Source: Eubacteriales bacterium
GTDB lineage: Bacteria; Bacillota; Clostridia; Lachnospirales; Lachnospiraceae
Assembly: GCA_030539395.1 (NCBI GenBank)
Contig: JAUNSC010000003.1
Location: 124,001 to 188,000, forward strand
Length of the DNA: 64,000 nt
Direction of reading: 5' to 3'
Positions 26,956 through 36,301 of this stretch are shown here, one piece after another. Each line of letters begins with the position of its first letter. Position 1 is the first letter of the stretch. A program made the translations under genes and the position numbers. The notes beneath the pieces are model-generated. The model did not search any database. It was not told where the DNA came from and saw only the letters and a program-made list of their open reading frames with translations.

Positions 26956-28071
26956 ATGGAATTGAAATGGAAGAGCTGCCTGCGGGCAGGTGTCACAGTT
27001 GGAATATTATTTTTGCTGATACATTATTGGACTGCATTTACAAAGATGGCGGGAGTCGCTTTTGGTGCTGCTCTGCCGCTGCTTTTAGGGTGCGGCATAG
27101 CATATGTCGTCAATATTCTTATGACATTTTTTGAACAGAGGATTGTGGTTAAGAGCAAAAAATCCATGGTGAAAAAGTTTGGCCGTCCGATATGTATGGT
27201 ATTTGCATTTATCAGTATCATTTGTATTGCTCTTTTTATCGTACAAATGATTGTACCGGAACTTTTTCACTGTCTGCAGATTCTGCTGGAAGAGCTGCCC
27301 AAGGCTTTGGAAACAGCATTTCGCTGGTTAGAAGAGAACTTTCATATCAGTTCTTTTCTTCAAAATGACAGCAATTTATTGTTAAACAATGAAGCACAGT
27401 GGCAGGATATGATTAAAAAGGCATTAGACATTTTCTTCGCCGGGCTGGGCGGTGTGATGGATGTGGCAGCCAATATTATATCTTCTATAGTTTCGACGGC
27501 AGTTACTGTTCTGGTTGCAGTGATTTTTTCAATTTATCTATTACTTGGAAAAGAAAAAATCAGTGGACAGATTCTTCTGCTTATGAAAAGCTATCTGCCA
27601 AAGAAAGTAACAGACGGCGTGCTTTATGTTTTGCAGGTGCTTGATCAGTCTTTCCACAGTTTTATTGTGGGGCAATGTACGGAGGCTGTTATTTTAGGAA
27701 TGCTGTGTATGACAGGCATGCTTCTGCTGCAGATCCCATATGCTGCAATGATTGGGTGCCTGATCGGTTTTACTGCATTGATCCCTGTTGCGGGCGCATA
27801 TATTGGTGCGATTGTCGGTGCGTTTATGATTTTTACAGTCTCTCCGGTAAAGGCTGTTATTTTCCTTGTATTTTTGGGGATTTTGCAGCAGCTGGAAGGA
27901 AATCTGATTTATCCCCGCGTGGTTGGCTCATCTATTGGGCTGCCGGGAATATGGGTGCTTGCAGCCGTGACGATAGGCGGCGGTGTAATGGGAATCGGCG
28001 GTATGCTGCTTGGTGTCCCGCTGACAGCGGCTGTTTATCAGCTGGTGAAAAATGATGTGGCGAAGAGATGA
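26956..28071 (+). CDS. AI-2E family transporter
   Basis: 371 residues with about seven to eight membrane segments. The C-terminal block GNLIYPRVVGSSIGLPGIWV and GGMLLGVPLTAA is the conserved part of the AI-2E transporter family (formerly UPF0118). Members range from autoinducer-2 export to Na+/H+ antiport, so the substrate is open. A GAGGAG site precedes the ATG. It is probably cotranscribed with cls. The following 99 bases hold an 11-bp imperfect hairpin (about 28091-28133) without a T run. Confidence 0.9.
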   Translation: MELKWKSCLRAGVTVGILFLLIHYWTAFTKMAGVAFGAALPLLLGCGIAYVVNILMTFFEQRIVVKSKKSMVKKFGRPICMVFAFISIICIALFIVQMIVPELFHCLQILLEELPKALETAFRWLEENFHISSFLQNDSNLLLNNEAQWQDMIKKALDIFFAGLGGVMDVAANIISSIVSTAVTVLVAVIFSIYLLLGKEKISGQILLLMKSYLPKKVTDGVLYVLQVLDQSFHSFIVGQCTEAVILGMLCMTGMLLLQIPYAAMIGCLIGFTALIPVAGAYIGAIVGAFMIFTVSPVKAVIFLVFLGILQQLEGNLIYPRVVGSSIGLPGIWVLAAVTIGGGVMGIGGMLLGVPLTAAVYQLVKNDVAKR

Positions 28072-28170
28072 GAGATTTTTTTAAATATGATGATGCCAGG
28101 GTCAAAAGGTCATGATTTTGGGACTCTGCATCACCAAATATAGAAAATGTAATATCAGGAGAAGTGAACG

Positions 28171-28740
28171 ATGTATATTATAGCAGGGCTTGGAAATCCG
28201 GGGAAAAAATATGAAAATACAAGACATAATGCAGGCTTTATGTCAGTGGAGACATTGGCAGACAAGTGCCGTATCGATATAGAAACAAAGAAATTTAAAG
28301 CGCTGGTGGGAAATGGTGTATGCGAAGGGCAGAAGGTGGTGCTGGCCAGGCCGCAGACATTCATGAATCTGAGCGGTGAAAGTGTGCGGGAACTGGTAGA
28401 TTTTTATAAGATAGATGTGGCGAGTGAACTGATCATTATTTATGATGATATCAGTCTTGAACCGGGGCAGCTGCGCATCCGCAAAAAAGGGAGCGCCGGC
28501 GGGCACAATGGTATGAAGAGTATTATCCGGCATTTGGGAACTCAGGAGTTCCTTCGCATTAAAGTGGGCGTGGGAGAAAAACCGGAGGGATATGATCTGG
28601 CGGATTACGTTTTGGGACATTTCCATGGAGATGAAAAAATTACGATGATTAATGCATATGAGCGTGCAGCAGAGGCGGCAAAAGCTATTTTGAGAGAGGG
28701 TGCAGACAGTGCCATGAATGAATATAACAGGAAGGTATAA
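28171..28740 (+). CDS. pth: Peptidyl-tRNA hydrolase
   Basis: 189 residues. It frees tRNA from prematurely released peptidyl-tRNA. The N-terminal GLGNPGKKYENTRHNAGFM block carries the catalytic His and Asn; QTFMNLSG, IIYDDISLEPG and GSAGGHNGMKSI are all present. Length is normal. It lies one base upstream of mfd, the order known from many Firmicutes (pth-mfd). Confidence 0.97.
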   Translation: MYIIAGLGNPGKKYENTRHNAGFMSVETLADKCRIDIETKKFKALVGNGVCEGQKVVLARPQTFMNLSGESVRELVDFYKIDVASELIIIYDDISLEPGQLRIRKKGSAGGHNGMKSIIRHLGTQEFLRIKVGVGEKPEGYDLADYVLGHFHGDEKITMINAYERAAEAAKAILREGADSAMNEYNRKV

Positions 28741-28741
28741 C

Positions 28742-31700
28742 ATGACAATGAAAGCGTTTACCGCCCCCTTGAAAGGGTTGGAAGAGTTTGAGCAAATACG
28801 GTCCGGGTTAAAAAAGAATTGTGGAATTTTGCAGATTTCAGGGTGTATTGAGTCCCAGAAGTCTCACCTTATGTACTGTGCGGGAGAAGATTATTCCAGA
28901 AAACTTATCATTACCTACAGTGATCTGCGTGCCAGGGAAATTTATGAAAATTACAGCTTTTTTGATCGGAAAGTTTTGTTTTATCCGGCAAGGGACCTGA
29001 TGTTTTACAATGCAGATGTTCAGAGCCATCAGATCGCACAGCAGAGGATGGGTGTTCTGCGCTCCCTTCTGGAAGAAGAAAATGTGACGGTCATAACCAC
29101 TCTTCCGGGCTGCATGGAACGGGTGCTGCCATTATCGGTCATGAGAGAACATGTGTTGGAATTCGATCAGACAAGTGAAATGGATCTGCAGAAACTGTCT
29201 GTGCAGCTTACAGAAATGGGATATGAAAAGACAACACAGGTAGAAAGTCCCGGACAGTTTGCCATCCGGGGAGGAATCCTTGATATTTTTCCGCTGACGG
29301 AGGAGATGCCGGTGCGGATTGAACTGTGGGGAGATGAGATTGATTCTATCCGAAGCTTTGATGTCCAAAGCCAACGCTCAATCGAGAATCTGGAAACAGT
29401 GAGGATTTATCCGGCAGGTGAAGTAATAATTTCTGCGCAGCAGGCATTAAAAGCGGCAGATAAAATAAAGAAAGAAGCCGCAAAGCAGGAGAAAGTGTTC
29501 CGGGATGCCATGAAGACAGAAGAAGCTCATCGGGTGAAAGAGACGGCAAAAGAAGTCTGTGAGCGTCTTCTGGAATTTGAGGAACGGATTGGCCTTGATG
29601 GCTTTACACCTTATTTTTATAGTGAAACAGTATCTTTTTTGGATTATTTTTCGAAAGATGATCTTATTCTGCTGGATGAACCGAATCGTATTTCTGAAGA
29701 GGGCAAGGCGGTTGAGACGGAATTCGGGGATAATATGGAAAACCGTCTTGTAAAGGGATATATTCTTCCGGGACAAAGTGGTCTTTTATATGATTGCCAG
29801 ACCATAATTGGTATTCTGAACAGACGAAACTGTCTTGGATTATGTATCATGGATCTGCCCAGAGATGAATGGAATGTTACAGGCAGGTACAGTATGACGG
29901 TGCGTTCTGTCAGTTCTTATAATAATAGTTTCGAACAGCTGGTAAAAGACTTGAAGCGATGGAAGAGGGAAGGTTATCAGGTGGCGCTTCTTTGTGCGTC
30001 CCGCACGAGGGCAAAACGTCTGGCAGAAGATTTGCGGGATCAGGAGCTGAACAGCTTTTTTACAGAAGATATGGACAGGGAGATCATGCCGGGTGAGATC
30101 ATGCTTGTAAAAGGTAATACTCACAGGGGATATGAATATCCGCTGATACGCTTTGCTGTGATCGCTGAAAGTGATATTTTCGGGAAAACCCGTAAAAAAA
30201 GGCGGAGGCATCAGGCATATGAGGGTAAGAAGATTGCCAGTCTGACAGAACTGAATGTGGGAGATTATGTGGTACATGAAAGCCATGGACTGGGCATCTA
30301 CCGTGGGATTGAGAAAATTGAAGTTGACAGGGTCATGAAGGACTATATGAAGATTGAGTACAGCGGCGGCAGCAATCTGTATGTGCTGGCTACTCAGTCA
30401 GATGTAATCCAGAAATATGCCGGGGCCGATGCAAAAGCACCGAAGCTGAACAAGCTGGGTACTCAGGAGTGGAATAAGACACGGACAAGGGTACGGACAG
30501 CTGTAAAAAACATTGCTGAGGATCTGGTAGCTCTCTATGCCCAGAGACAGGAAAAAGAGGGCTTTGCATATGGAAAAGATACTGTGTGGCAGCGTGAATT
30601 TGAAGAGATGTTTGAATATGAGGAGACAGAGGACCAGCTGACGGCGATTGAAGCGACTAAACGGGATATGGAAAGCACCAGAATCATGGATCGTCTCATT
30701 TGCGGTGATGTGGGATTCGGTAAAACGGAGATTGCAATCCGTGCGGCATTTAAAGCAGTGCAGGAAGGCAAGCAGGTGGTATATCTTGTGCCTACCACCA
30801 TTCTTGCGCAGCAGCACTATAATACCTTTGTCCAGCGAATGAAGGATTTTCCGGTGAGGGTGGATCTGCTGTGCAGATTTCGAACGCCTGCCGAGCAGAA
30901 GAAGACACTGACGGATTTAAAAAAAGGTCTGGTGGATATTCTTGTCGGAACACATCGGGTTTTGTCGAAAGATGTGGAATATAAAGACCTTGGGCTTCTC
31001 ATAGTGGATGAGGAGCAGCGTTTTGGAGTGGCTCATAAAGAAAAAATAAAGCAGCTGAAAACGAATGTGGATGTATTGACACTTACAGCTACACCGATTC
31101 CCAGAACACTTCATATGAGCCTTATCGGAATTCGGGATATGAGTGTTTTGGAAGAGCCGCCTATGGAGCGTATGGAAATCCAGACCTATGTGATGGAATA
31201 TAATGAAGAGATGGTGCGCGAGGCCATCAGCCGTGAACTTGCAAGAGGAGGCCAGGTATATTATGTGTATAACCGTGTAAATACCATTGTAGAAATGACG
31301 AACACGGTTGCAAAACTGGTTCCGCAGGCAAATGTGGCATTTGCTCACGGGCAGATGAAAGAACGGGAACTGGAAAAGATCATGTATGATTTTATTAATG
31401 GAGATATTGATGTGCTTGTTTCCACTACAATCATTGAAACGGGCCTGGATATTTCTAATGTTAACACCATGATTATTCATGATGCGGATAACATGGGCCT
31501 GTCCCAGCTGTATCAGCTGAGGGGCCGCGTGGGGCGCTCCAACCGTACAGCCTATGCATTTTTGATGTACCGCAGGAATAAGATGCTCAAAGAAGTGGCA
31601 GAAAAGCGGCTCCATGCTATCCGGGAGTTTACACAGCTTGGGAGTGGTTTTAAGATAGCCATGCGTGACCTGGAAATCAGAGGAGCCGGAAATCTTCTGG

Positions 31701-32284
31701 GGGCGGAACAGCATGGGCATATGGAGGCTGTTGGATATGACCTGTACTGCAAAATGCTGAACGAATCAGTTAAAGAGCTGAAGGGCGAGATAAAGCCGGA
31801 AGAAAAATTTGAGACAGTGATCGATCTGGATATTGATGCCTATATTCCTGAAAAATATATCCGCAATGAATACCAGAAGCTGGATATATATAAACGCATT
31901 GCCGGAATTGAAAATCAGGAGGAATATGATGATATGCTGGAAGAGTTGATGGACCGTTTCGGGGAACCGCCGAAAGCTGTGCAGAATCTGCTTGCGATTG
32001 CACATTTAAAGGCAATTGCAAATGCAGCATATGTGACAGAGCTGACCCAGAAAGGAGATTATATCAAGGCAGTCATGTTTGAAAAGGCGCCTGTGGATGC
32101 AAAAAAGATTGAGGCAATGATTGGAAAATACAAAGGAAAAATGAAATTTGTAGTGGAAAACAACCCTTATTTTCTTTATTCTAAGCCGAGAGTCAGTGCC
32201 AGAGATAATGCTGATGTGTTAATGGTCACAAGGGAGCTTTTGGAAGATATCGGAGGACTTTCAGAAAAAAGTTGCGTGATTTAA
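28742..32284 (+). CDS. mfd: Transcription-repair coupling factor
   Basis: 1180 residues. It removes stalled RNA polymerase from damaged DNA and recruits UvrAB. Order: UvrB-like N-terminal part ([15 protein letters not shown] style block, residues 1-330), RNA polymerase interaction domain ([17 protein letters not shown] near 505), helicase motifs (Walker [13 protein letters not shown] near 660, [30 protein letters not shown]), then a C-terminal TRCF domain. The start at 28742 has AGGAAGG 6 bases upstream; the ATG at 28748 is a possible alternative. A cre-like sequence covers the first codons. Confidence 0.97.
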   Translation: MTMKAFTAPLKGLEEFEQIRSGLKKNCGILQISGCIESQKSHLMYCAGEDYSRKLIITYSDLRAREIYENYSFFDRKVLFYPARDLMFYNADVQSHQIAQQRMGVLRSLLEEENVTVITTLPGCMERVLPLSVMREHVLEFDQTSEMDLQKLSVQLTEMGYEKTTQVESPGQFAIRGGILDIFPLTEEMPVRIELWGDEIDSIRSFDVQSQRSIENLETVRIYPAGEVIISAQQALKAADKIKKEAAKQEKVFRDAMKTEEAHRVKETAKEVCERLLEFEERIGLDGFTPYFYSETVSFLDYFSKDDLILLDEPNRISEEGKAVETEFGDNMENRLVKGYILPGQSGLLYDCQTIIGILNRRNCLGLCIMDLPRDEWNVTGRYSMTVRSVSSYNNSFEQLVKDLKRWKREGYQVALLCASRTRAKRLAEDLRDQELNSFFTEDMDREIMPGEIMLVKGNTHRGYEYPLIRFAVIAESDIFGKTRKKRRRHQAYEGKKIASLTELNVGDYVVHESHGLGIYRGIEKIEVDRVMKDYMKIEYSGGSNLYVLATQSDVIQKYAGADAKAPKLNKLGTQEWNKTRTRVRTAVKNIAEDLVALYAQRQEKEGFAYGKDTVWQREFEEMFEYEETEDQLTAIEATKRDMESTRIMDRLICGDVGFGKTEIAIRAAFKAVQEGKQVVYLVPTTILAQQHYNTFVQRMKDFPVRVDLLCRFRTPAEQKKTLTDLKKGLVDILVGTHRVLSKDVEYKDLGLLIVDEEQRFGVAHKEKIKQLKTNVDVLTLTATPIPRTLHMSLIGIRDMSVLEEPPMERMEIQTYVMEYNEEMVREAISRELARGGQVYYVYNRVNTIVEMTNTVAKLVPQANVAFAHGQMKERELEKIMYDFINGDIDVLVSTTIIETGLDISNVNTMIIHDADNMGLSQLYQLRGRVGRSNRTAYAFLMYRRNKMLKEVAEKRLHAIREFTQLGSGFKIAMRDLEIRGAGNLLGAEQHGHMEAVGYDLYCKMLNESVKELKGEIKPEEKFETVIDLDIDAYIPEKYIRNEYQKLDIYKRIAGIENQEEYDDMLEELMDRFGEPPKAVQNLLAIAHLKAIANAAYVTELTQKGDYIKAVMFEKAPVDAKKIEAMIGKYKGKMKFVVENNPYFLYSKPRVSARDNADVLMVTRELLEDIGGLSEKSCVI
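28749..28762 (+). promoter_or_regulatory. cre-like sequence at the mfd start codon
   Basis: TGAAAGCGTTTACC matches 13 of 14 positions of the CcpA operator consensus TGWAANCGNTNWCA. It lies in the first codons of mfd. It could be chance; the reading frame constrains it. Confidence 0.3.
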
Positions 32285-32341
32285 AAAAAGGAGATATACT
32301 AATCATTAGTTATATTTTAGAAAGTTTGAAGGAGAATACGT

Positions 32342-33526
32342 ATGAATAAATTTAGTAAAAGAGTGCTGGCAGCGGGAATCTGTGCAGGAATGTCCATACT
32401 GGCACTGACCGGATGCTCATCTGATAATAAAAAAACGGTGGTTACAACAGTAGACGGCACAGACATCACACTTGGAGAACTTAACTTTTCACTGCGCTAT
32501 CAGCAGGCGGTAATGGAGAACGCGCTTGGAGTTATGTTTGGCAGCAGTAATATGTGGGAACAGGATCTGACAGGACAGGGGGTTCCTTATGGAACAGTTA
32601 TGAAAGAATCTGTACTTGAGGATTATGAAGAAATGGTTCTTCTGGAAAAACACATGGCAGATTATAATGTGGAAGTGACAGAAGAAGATAAAGCGGCAAT
32701 TGGCGAAGCGGCAGCAGCATTTGTGGCAGGCAATGACGAAAAGACTTTGAAAGCGATGACGGCAGATGAGGAGACTGTCAGCAGAGTACTGACACTGTAT
32801 ACTATCCGCAGCAAAATGACGACAGCCATTGAGGCAGATGTGGATACTGAGGTCAGCGATGAGGAAGCTGCGCAGAAGACGATTCAGTATGTCGCATTCA
32901 GCACAGCGGATAAACAGGATGAGGAAGGAAATACGGTCGCTCTTACAGATGAAGAAATTGCTGAAATAAAACAGCAGGCACAGGATGTCATCGATGCAGT
33001 AAAAGACGGAGAGACACTGGAAGATGCTGCAAAGGAAGTGGATGAAAATAAAAGTGTTACTACTTATTCCTATGGTTCAGATGAAACTATCTTAAATGAA
33101 AATCTGAAAGAAACAGCAGATAAACTCCAGGATGGTGAAGTGGCAGAGGAGCCGGTAGAAGGCGAAAAAATGTTTTACGTTGTTCAGATGCAGAGTACAT
33201 TTGACGAAGAAGCAACTGAAACACGCAAAGAGGAAATCGTTGATGAGCGTAAGAACGATCTGTATAAGGAAGTAATTGACGGATGGATGCCGGAAGATGT
33301 TGAGATAAATGAAAAAGTGTGGGATGCTCTTACATTTAATATAAAATTTGAGGCACCGGAGGAAGAGACAACGTCTGAAGCAGATACAGAAGCAGAGGCA
33401 GTTTCTGAAGCGGAATCTGAGTCTGAAACAGTCTCAGAAGCAGAAGAGGCATCAGAAGCAGAGACAACATCTGAGACGGAGTCTGAAACAGAAACAGTTT
33501 CTGAGACAGAAAGTGAGACAAAATAA
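32342..33526 (+). CDS. PrsA-like lipoprotein foldase with Glu/Ser/Thr repeat tail
   Basis: 394 residues. Lipoprotein signal with lipobox LTGCSS (Cys at residue 26). A SurA/PrsA-like N-terminal helical part is followed by a parvulin-like segment (about 170-285, IQYVAFSTADKQ through EKMFYVVQMQS). From about 340 to the end the protein is almost only Glu, Ser, Thr and Ala in imperfect SETESE repeats. It probably helps exported proteins fold at the membrane surface. It follows mfd by 57 bases, as in related Lachnospiraceae. The active-site residues of classic parvulins are not all obvious, so it may be a chaperone without isomerase activity. Confidence 0.78.
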   Translation: MNKFSKRVLAAGICAGMSILALTGCSSDNKKTVVTTVDGTDITLGELNFSLRYQQAVMENALGVMFGSSNMWEQDLTGQGVPYGTVMKESVLEDYEEMVLLEKHMADYNVEVTEEDKAAIGEAAAAFVAGNDEKTLKAMTADEETVSRVLTLYTIRSKMTTAIEADVDTEVSDEEAAQKTIQYVAFSTADKQDEEGNTVALTDEEIAEIKQQAQDVIDAVKDGETLEDAAKEVDENKSVTTYSYGSDETILNENLKETADKLQDGEVAEEPVEGEKMFYVVQMQSTFDEEATETRKEEIVDERKNDLYKEVIDGWMPEDVEINEKVWDALTFNIKFEAPEEETTSEADTEAEAVSEAESESETVSEAEEASEAETTSETESETETVSETESETK

Positions 33527-33541
33527 AAAAGGCAGGAGAAG

Positions 33542-33579
33542 AGCTCTGATGACTGGCAAAGCGGTTGTCAGAGCTTTTT
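33542..33579 (+). terminator. Intrinsic terminator after the PrsA-like gene
   Basis: An 8-bp stem (AGCTCTGA with TCAGAGCT) with an 18-base loop that may pair internally, followed by TTTTT. Confidence 0.75.
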
Positions 33580-33689
33580 GTTTGTGTGGACGGATGCAAA
33601 TGGCATTTTATTGCTTCACAATATGCGTCCGGTGTGGCAAAAGTTTACAAAAAAATAAAGCAGATTACATTTTTGTTAAAAAAATCATA

Positions 33690-33718
33690 TTGTTATCACA
33701 TTCATTTCGTAATATAAT
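33690..33718 (+). promoter_or_regulatory. Promoter of the sulfotransferase-like operon
   Basis: TTGTTA at 33690-33695 and TATAAT at 33713-33718 with 17-base spacing, about 70 bases before the first start codon. Confidence 0.6.
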
Positions 33719-33790
33719 CGGAATGAAACCATGATTTTTCAGTGAAGAAAATTTTTGGTACTGGTAATCAAATATAGAAAGGATGAAAAA

Positions 33791-34345
33791 ATGAAAAAAA
33801 GAAATTTGATTTTAACAGCATGCATGATGGGCTGCCTGATACTTGGAAGCTATGGAAGTATAGAAGCAGCAGAAAAAGAAACGACAGAAGTATCTCAGGA
33901 GGCTGCTGACGGGTCTGAAGTAATTGCAGATGAAACAATTGCCGGATGGCATATTGTTGTAGAGGAATTCAGAGTTGATAAATCACTGGAAAATATCAGT
34001 GTAGACCTGGGTTATACCGGAGTAGAAACAAGTGATTTTAAAAAGGAGGCAGAAGAAGGAAAAGTGTTCTGTCTTGTAAAACTTGTAATGGAGAAAGAAG
34101 GCAGCAAAGAGGTAATTGACTGGGAGAAAATGAAACTGACGGATAAAGAAGAAAATGAGTACGCAAGAATAGAAGATGCATTCCTGACGGATCTGGGAAT
34201 GATGCGTATGCCTGGAACTTCTTTAAATTTTGGTTCTAATGAGGGCTGGATTGTTTTTGAAATCAATGAAGGTGCAGAGGAATTGACACTGTCATATCCG
34301 TTTGAGGCAGAAGAATTCAGTAAGGAGTTAACAGATGAAGAATAA
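33791..34345 (+). CDS. Small exported protein, DUF4352-like, upstream of sulfotransferases
   Basis: 184 residues. A signal peptide (about 1-27) is followed by a short Glu/Thr-rich spacer and a single beta-rich domain of about 130 residues. The pattern (a strand with a VCLVKLVMEKEG-like core, DWEKMKLTDKEE, then an FGSNEGWIVFEI-like strand) resembles DUF4352 immunoglobulin-like domains, but I am not sure. The start at 33791 has AGAAAGGATG upstream and gives a proper signal peptide. Its last 11 bases overlap the first sulfotransferase-like gene, so the two are translationally coupled. Confidence 0.65.
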   Translation: MKKRNLILTACMMGCLILGSYGSIEAAEKETTEVSQEAADGSEVIADETIAGWHIVVEEFRVDKSLENISVDLGYTGVETSDFKKEAEEGKVFCLVKLVMEKEGSKEVIDWEKMKLTDKEENEYARIEDAFLTDLGMMRMPGTSLNFGSNEGWIVFEINEGAEELTLSYPFEAEEFSKELTDEE

Positions 34346-36296
34346 AAACTTGTTAAAAGGATTTCTGGTTGCAATAACAGCAGGTATGCTGGCTATTTCG
34401 GCTACAGCATCAGCGGAGACGCTGGAACAGACAGATGTATTTGAACAGCAGAACGGTGTAGATGAAGCGTTGATTCAGGAAATGGGCAACGGCTATACGC
34501 TTGAGGAGCCGCTGGTTATTTTAAATCCATATGGAACCTCACCTCTGACTGCAGTTGTAATATTTGACACAGAAGAGGAAACAGGCGGTACAATTACAGT
34601 AAAAGGCAAAAGTGCGGAGAATGATATTAACGGAACTTTTGAATCTGCAAAGAATCATTTGATTCCGGTGTATGGGTTGTATAACGGTGATACGACGGAA
34701 GTAGAAATCACTCTGGATAACGGTGATTGCAAGACTCTGGAAATTACCACGGAAGCTATGGAAATACAGCCGGGTGAAATTAAGGTTGAGATGCTGGATG
34801 ACAGTGCGTATGATTATTCAGAACTGACGATTGTCTGCTCTACAGGAGGCTCGCTTTGTGCTTTAGATTCTGCGGGGGATATACGCTGGTATTATGCAGA
34901 GGGCGGCACTTTGGGTGTACATCAGCTGGCAAACGGTCATTTGATGGTACCGTCTAAGTTTCTTTTAAAGCAGTCCTATTATAAGTCCGGTCTTACAGAA
35001 ATTGATTTATCCGGAAAAATATATCGGGAATATGCTATCCCGGGCGGTATGCACCATGATTTTCAGGAACTTCCCAATGGAAACCTGCTGGTGGCCTCAG
35101 ACAGTCCGGATCTGACCTGTGTGGAAGATTATGTGGTTGAGATTGACCGTGCTACCGGAGAGGTGGTATGGGAACTGGATATGCGGGATGTGATGGATAT
35201 TGACGACGGCGCATCTGCATCTATCGAATCAGACGGCTCAGAAAGCGTAGACTGGTTCCATAATAATTCTTTGTGGTATGACGAGGAAAATGATCTGGTA
35301 CTGCTTTCTGCGAGACATAAAGATGCAATTGTGGCTGTTCATAAAGAGGACAAGACTCTGGCCTGGATTCTGGGAGATCCGGAAGGTTGGGAAAAAAAAT
35401 CTGAGGAATATTTCTTTACACCTGTAGGGGATAATTTTGAGTGGCAGTATGCCCAGCACCAGGTGACGATGCTGGATAACGGCGATATTATGATGTTTGA
35501 TAATGGAACCGCAAAGGTAAAGGCTGTTAATGCTGAAGAAAGAGTGACTGGTGATGATGTTTATTCCAGAGCGGTCATTTATCATATAGATACAGAGAAT
35601 ATGACGGTTGAACAGGTTTTTGAATATGGAAAGGAACGGGGACCTCAGTGGTATTCTGACTGGATATCCGGAGTGGAATCTCTTGATGGAACACAGGATA
35701 ACCTGTGGATAACAGCCGGTTCAAATTTGTATAATTCAGAAGAAGACAGTCATGATTATGGACCGGCAGGAATGTTCATTCCGGGGCTGATCAAGAGTAC
35801 ACATATTGATCATGTGGTAAACGGTGAACTTGCTTTTGAAATTATTATATCAGGAGAAAATTATCAGGCGCTTACCTTCCGTTCACTGCGTATGCCGCTG
35901 TATACAGGGGCGGATCTTGATGTGCAGGCAGTTCCGGAAGTTCTGGGCTCATTGGGCGTGACAGTGGCAGAAGATGTCTCACAGTATGTTGAGGGACAGG
36001 AAGAAGAGACGGACATGACCGGATGGTCTGTTCAGAGGGACGATGTTAAGATTTCCGTGTCGGGTACGTATGTAACCGAAAATACACCGGACACATTGCA
36101 GGATGCATGGCTGGTTCTGAAGACAGACGGTCAGTTAAATGGATATAAGCTGGTTCAGAATGCTTCGGAAAAAGAGGGTGAGACCAGTGTATTGGCCAGT
36201 GGATGGGTATCTCTGGAAGGACTTGAGGATCAGAGATCAGAAATCTGTCTGCTGCTTGATGGAATAATGTATAATACAGGATTTGAATTGGAGTAG
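34335..36296 (+). CDS. Secreted arylsulfate sulfotransferase-like protein
   Basis: 653 residues with a signal peptide (about 1-27). An N-terminal ASST Ig-like domain (about 50-135, LVILNPYGTSPLTAVV) precedes a beta-propeller with the family blocks MHHDFQELPNGNLLVAS (near 238), DWFHNNSLWYDEEND, LSARHKDAIVAVHKE, WILGDPEGW and YAQHQVTMLDNGDIMMFDN (near 373). In the E. coli enzyme a His in the last block carries the sulfuryl group during PAPS-independent transfer between phenols. It is likely exported. Its acceptors in this organism are unknown. No dsbL/dsbI-like genes are nearby, unlike enterobacterial loci. Confidence 0.85.
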   Translation: MKNKNLLKGFLVAITAGMLAISATASAETLEQTDVFEQQNGVDEALIQEMGNGYTLEEPLVILNPYGTSPLTAVVIFDTEEETGGTITVKGKSAENDINGTFESAKNHLIPVYGLYNGDTTEVEITLDNGDCKTLEITTEAMEIQPGEIKVEMLDDSAYDYSELTIVCSTGGSLCALDSAGDIRWYYAEGGTLGVHQLANGHLMVPSKFLLKQSYYKSGLTEIDLSGKIYREYAIPGGMHHDFQELPNGNLLVASDSPDLTCVEDYVVEIDRATGEVVWELDMRDVMDIDDGASASIESDGSESVDWFHNNSLWYDEENDLVLLSARHKDAIVAVHKEDKTLAWILGDPEGWEKKSEEYFFTPVGDNFEWQYAQHQVTMLDNGDIMMFDNGTAKVKAVNAEERVTGDDVYSRAVIYHIDTENMTVEQVFEYGKERGPQWYSDWISGVESLDGTQDNLWITAGSNLYNSEEDSHDYGPAGMFIPGLIKSTHIDHVVNGELAFEIIISGENYQALTFRSLRMPLYTGADLDVQAVPEVLGSLGVTVAEDVSQYVEGQEEETDMTGWSVQRDDVKISVSGTYVTENTPDTLQDAWLVLKTDGQLNGYKLVQNASEKEGETSVLASGWVSLEGLEDQRSEICLLLDGIMYNTGFELE

Positions 36297-36301
36297 AAAA
36301 G

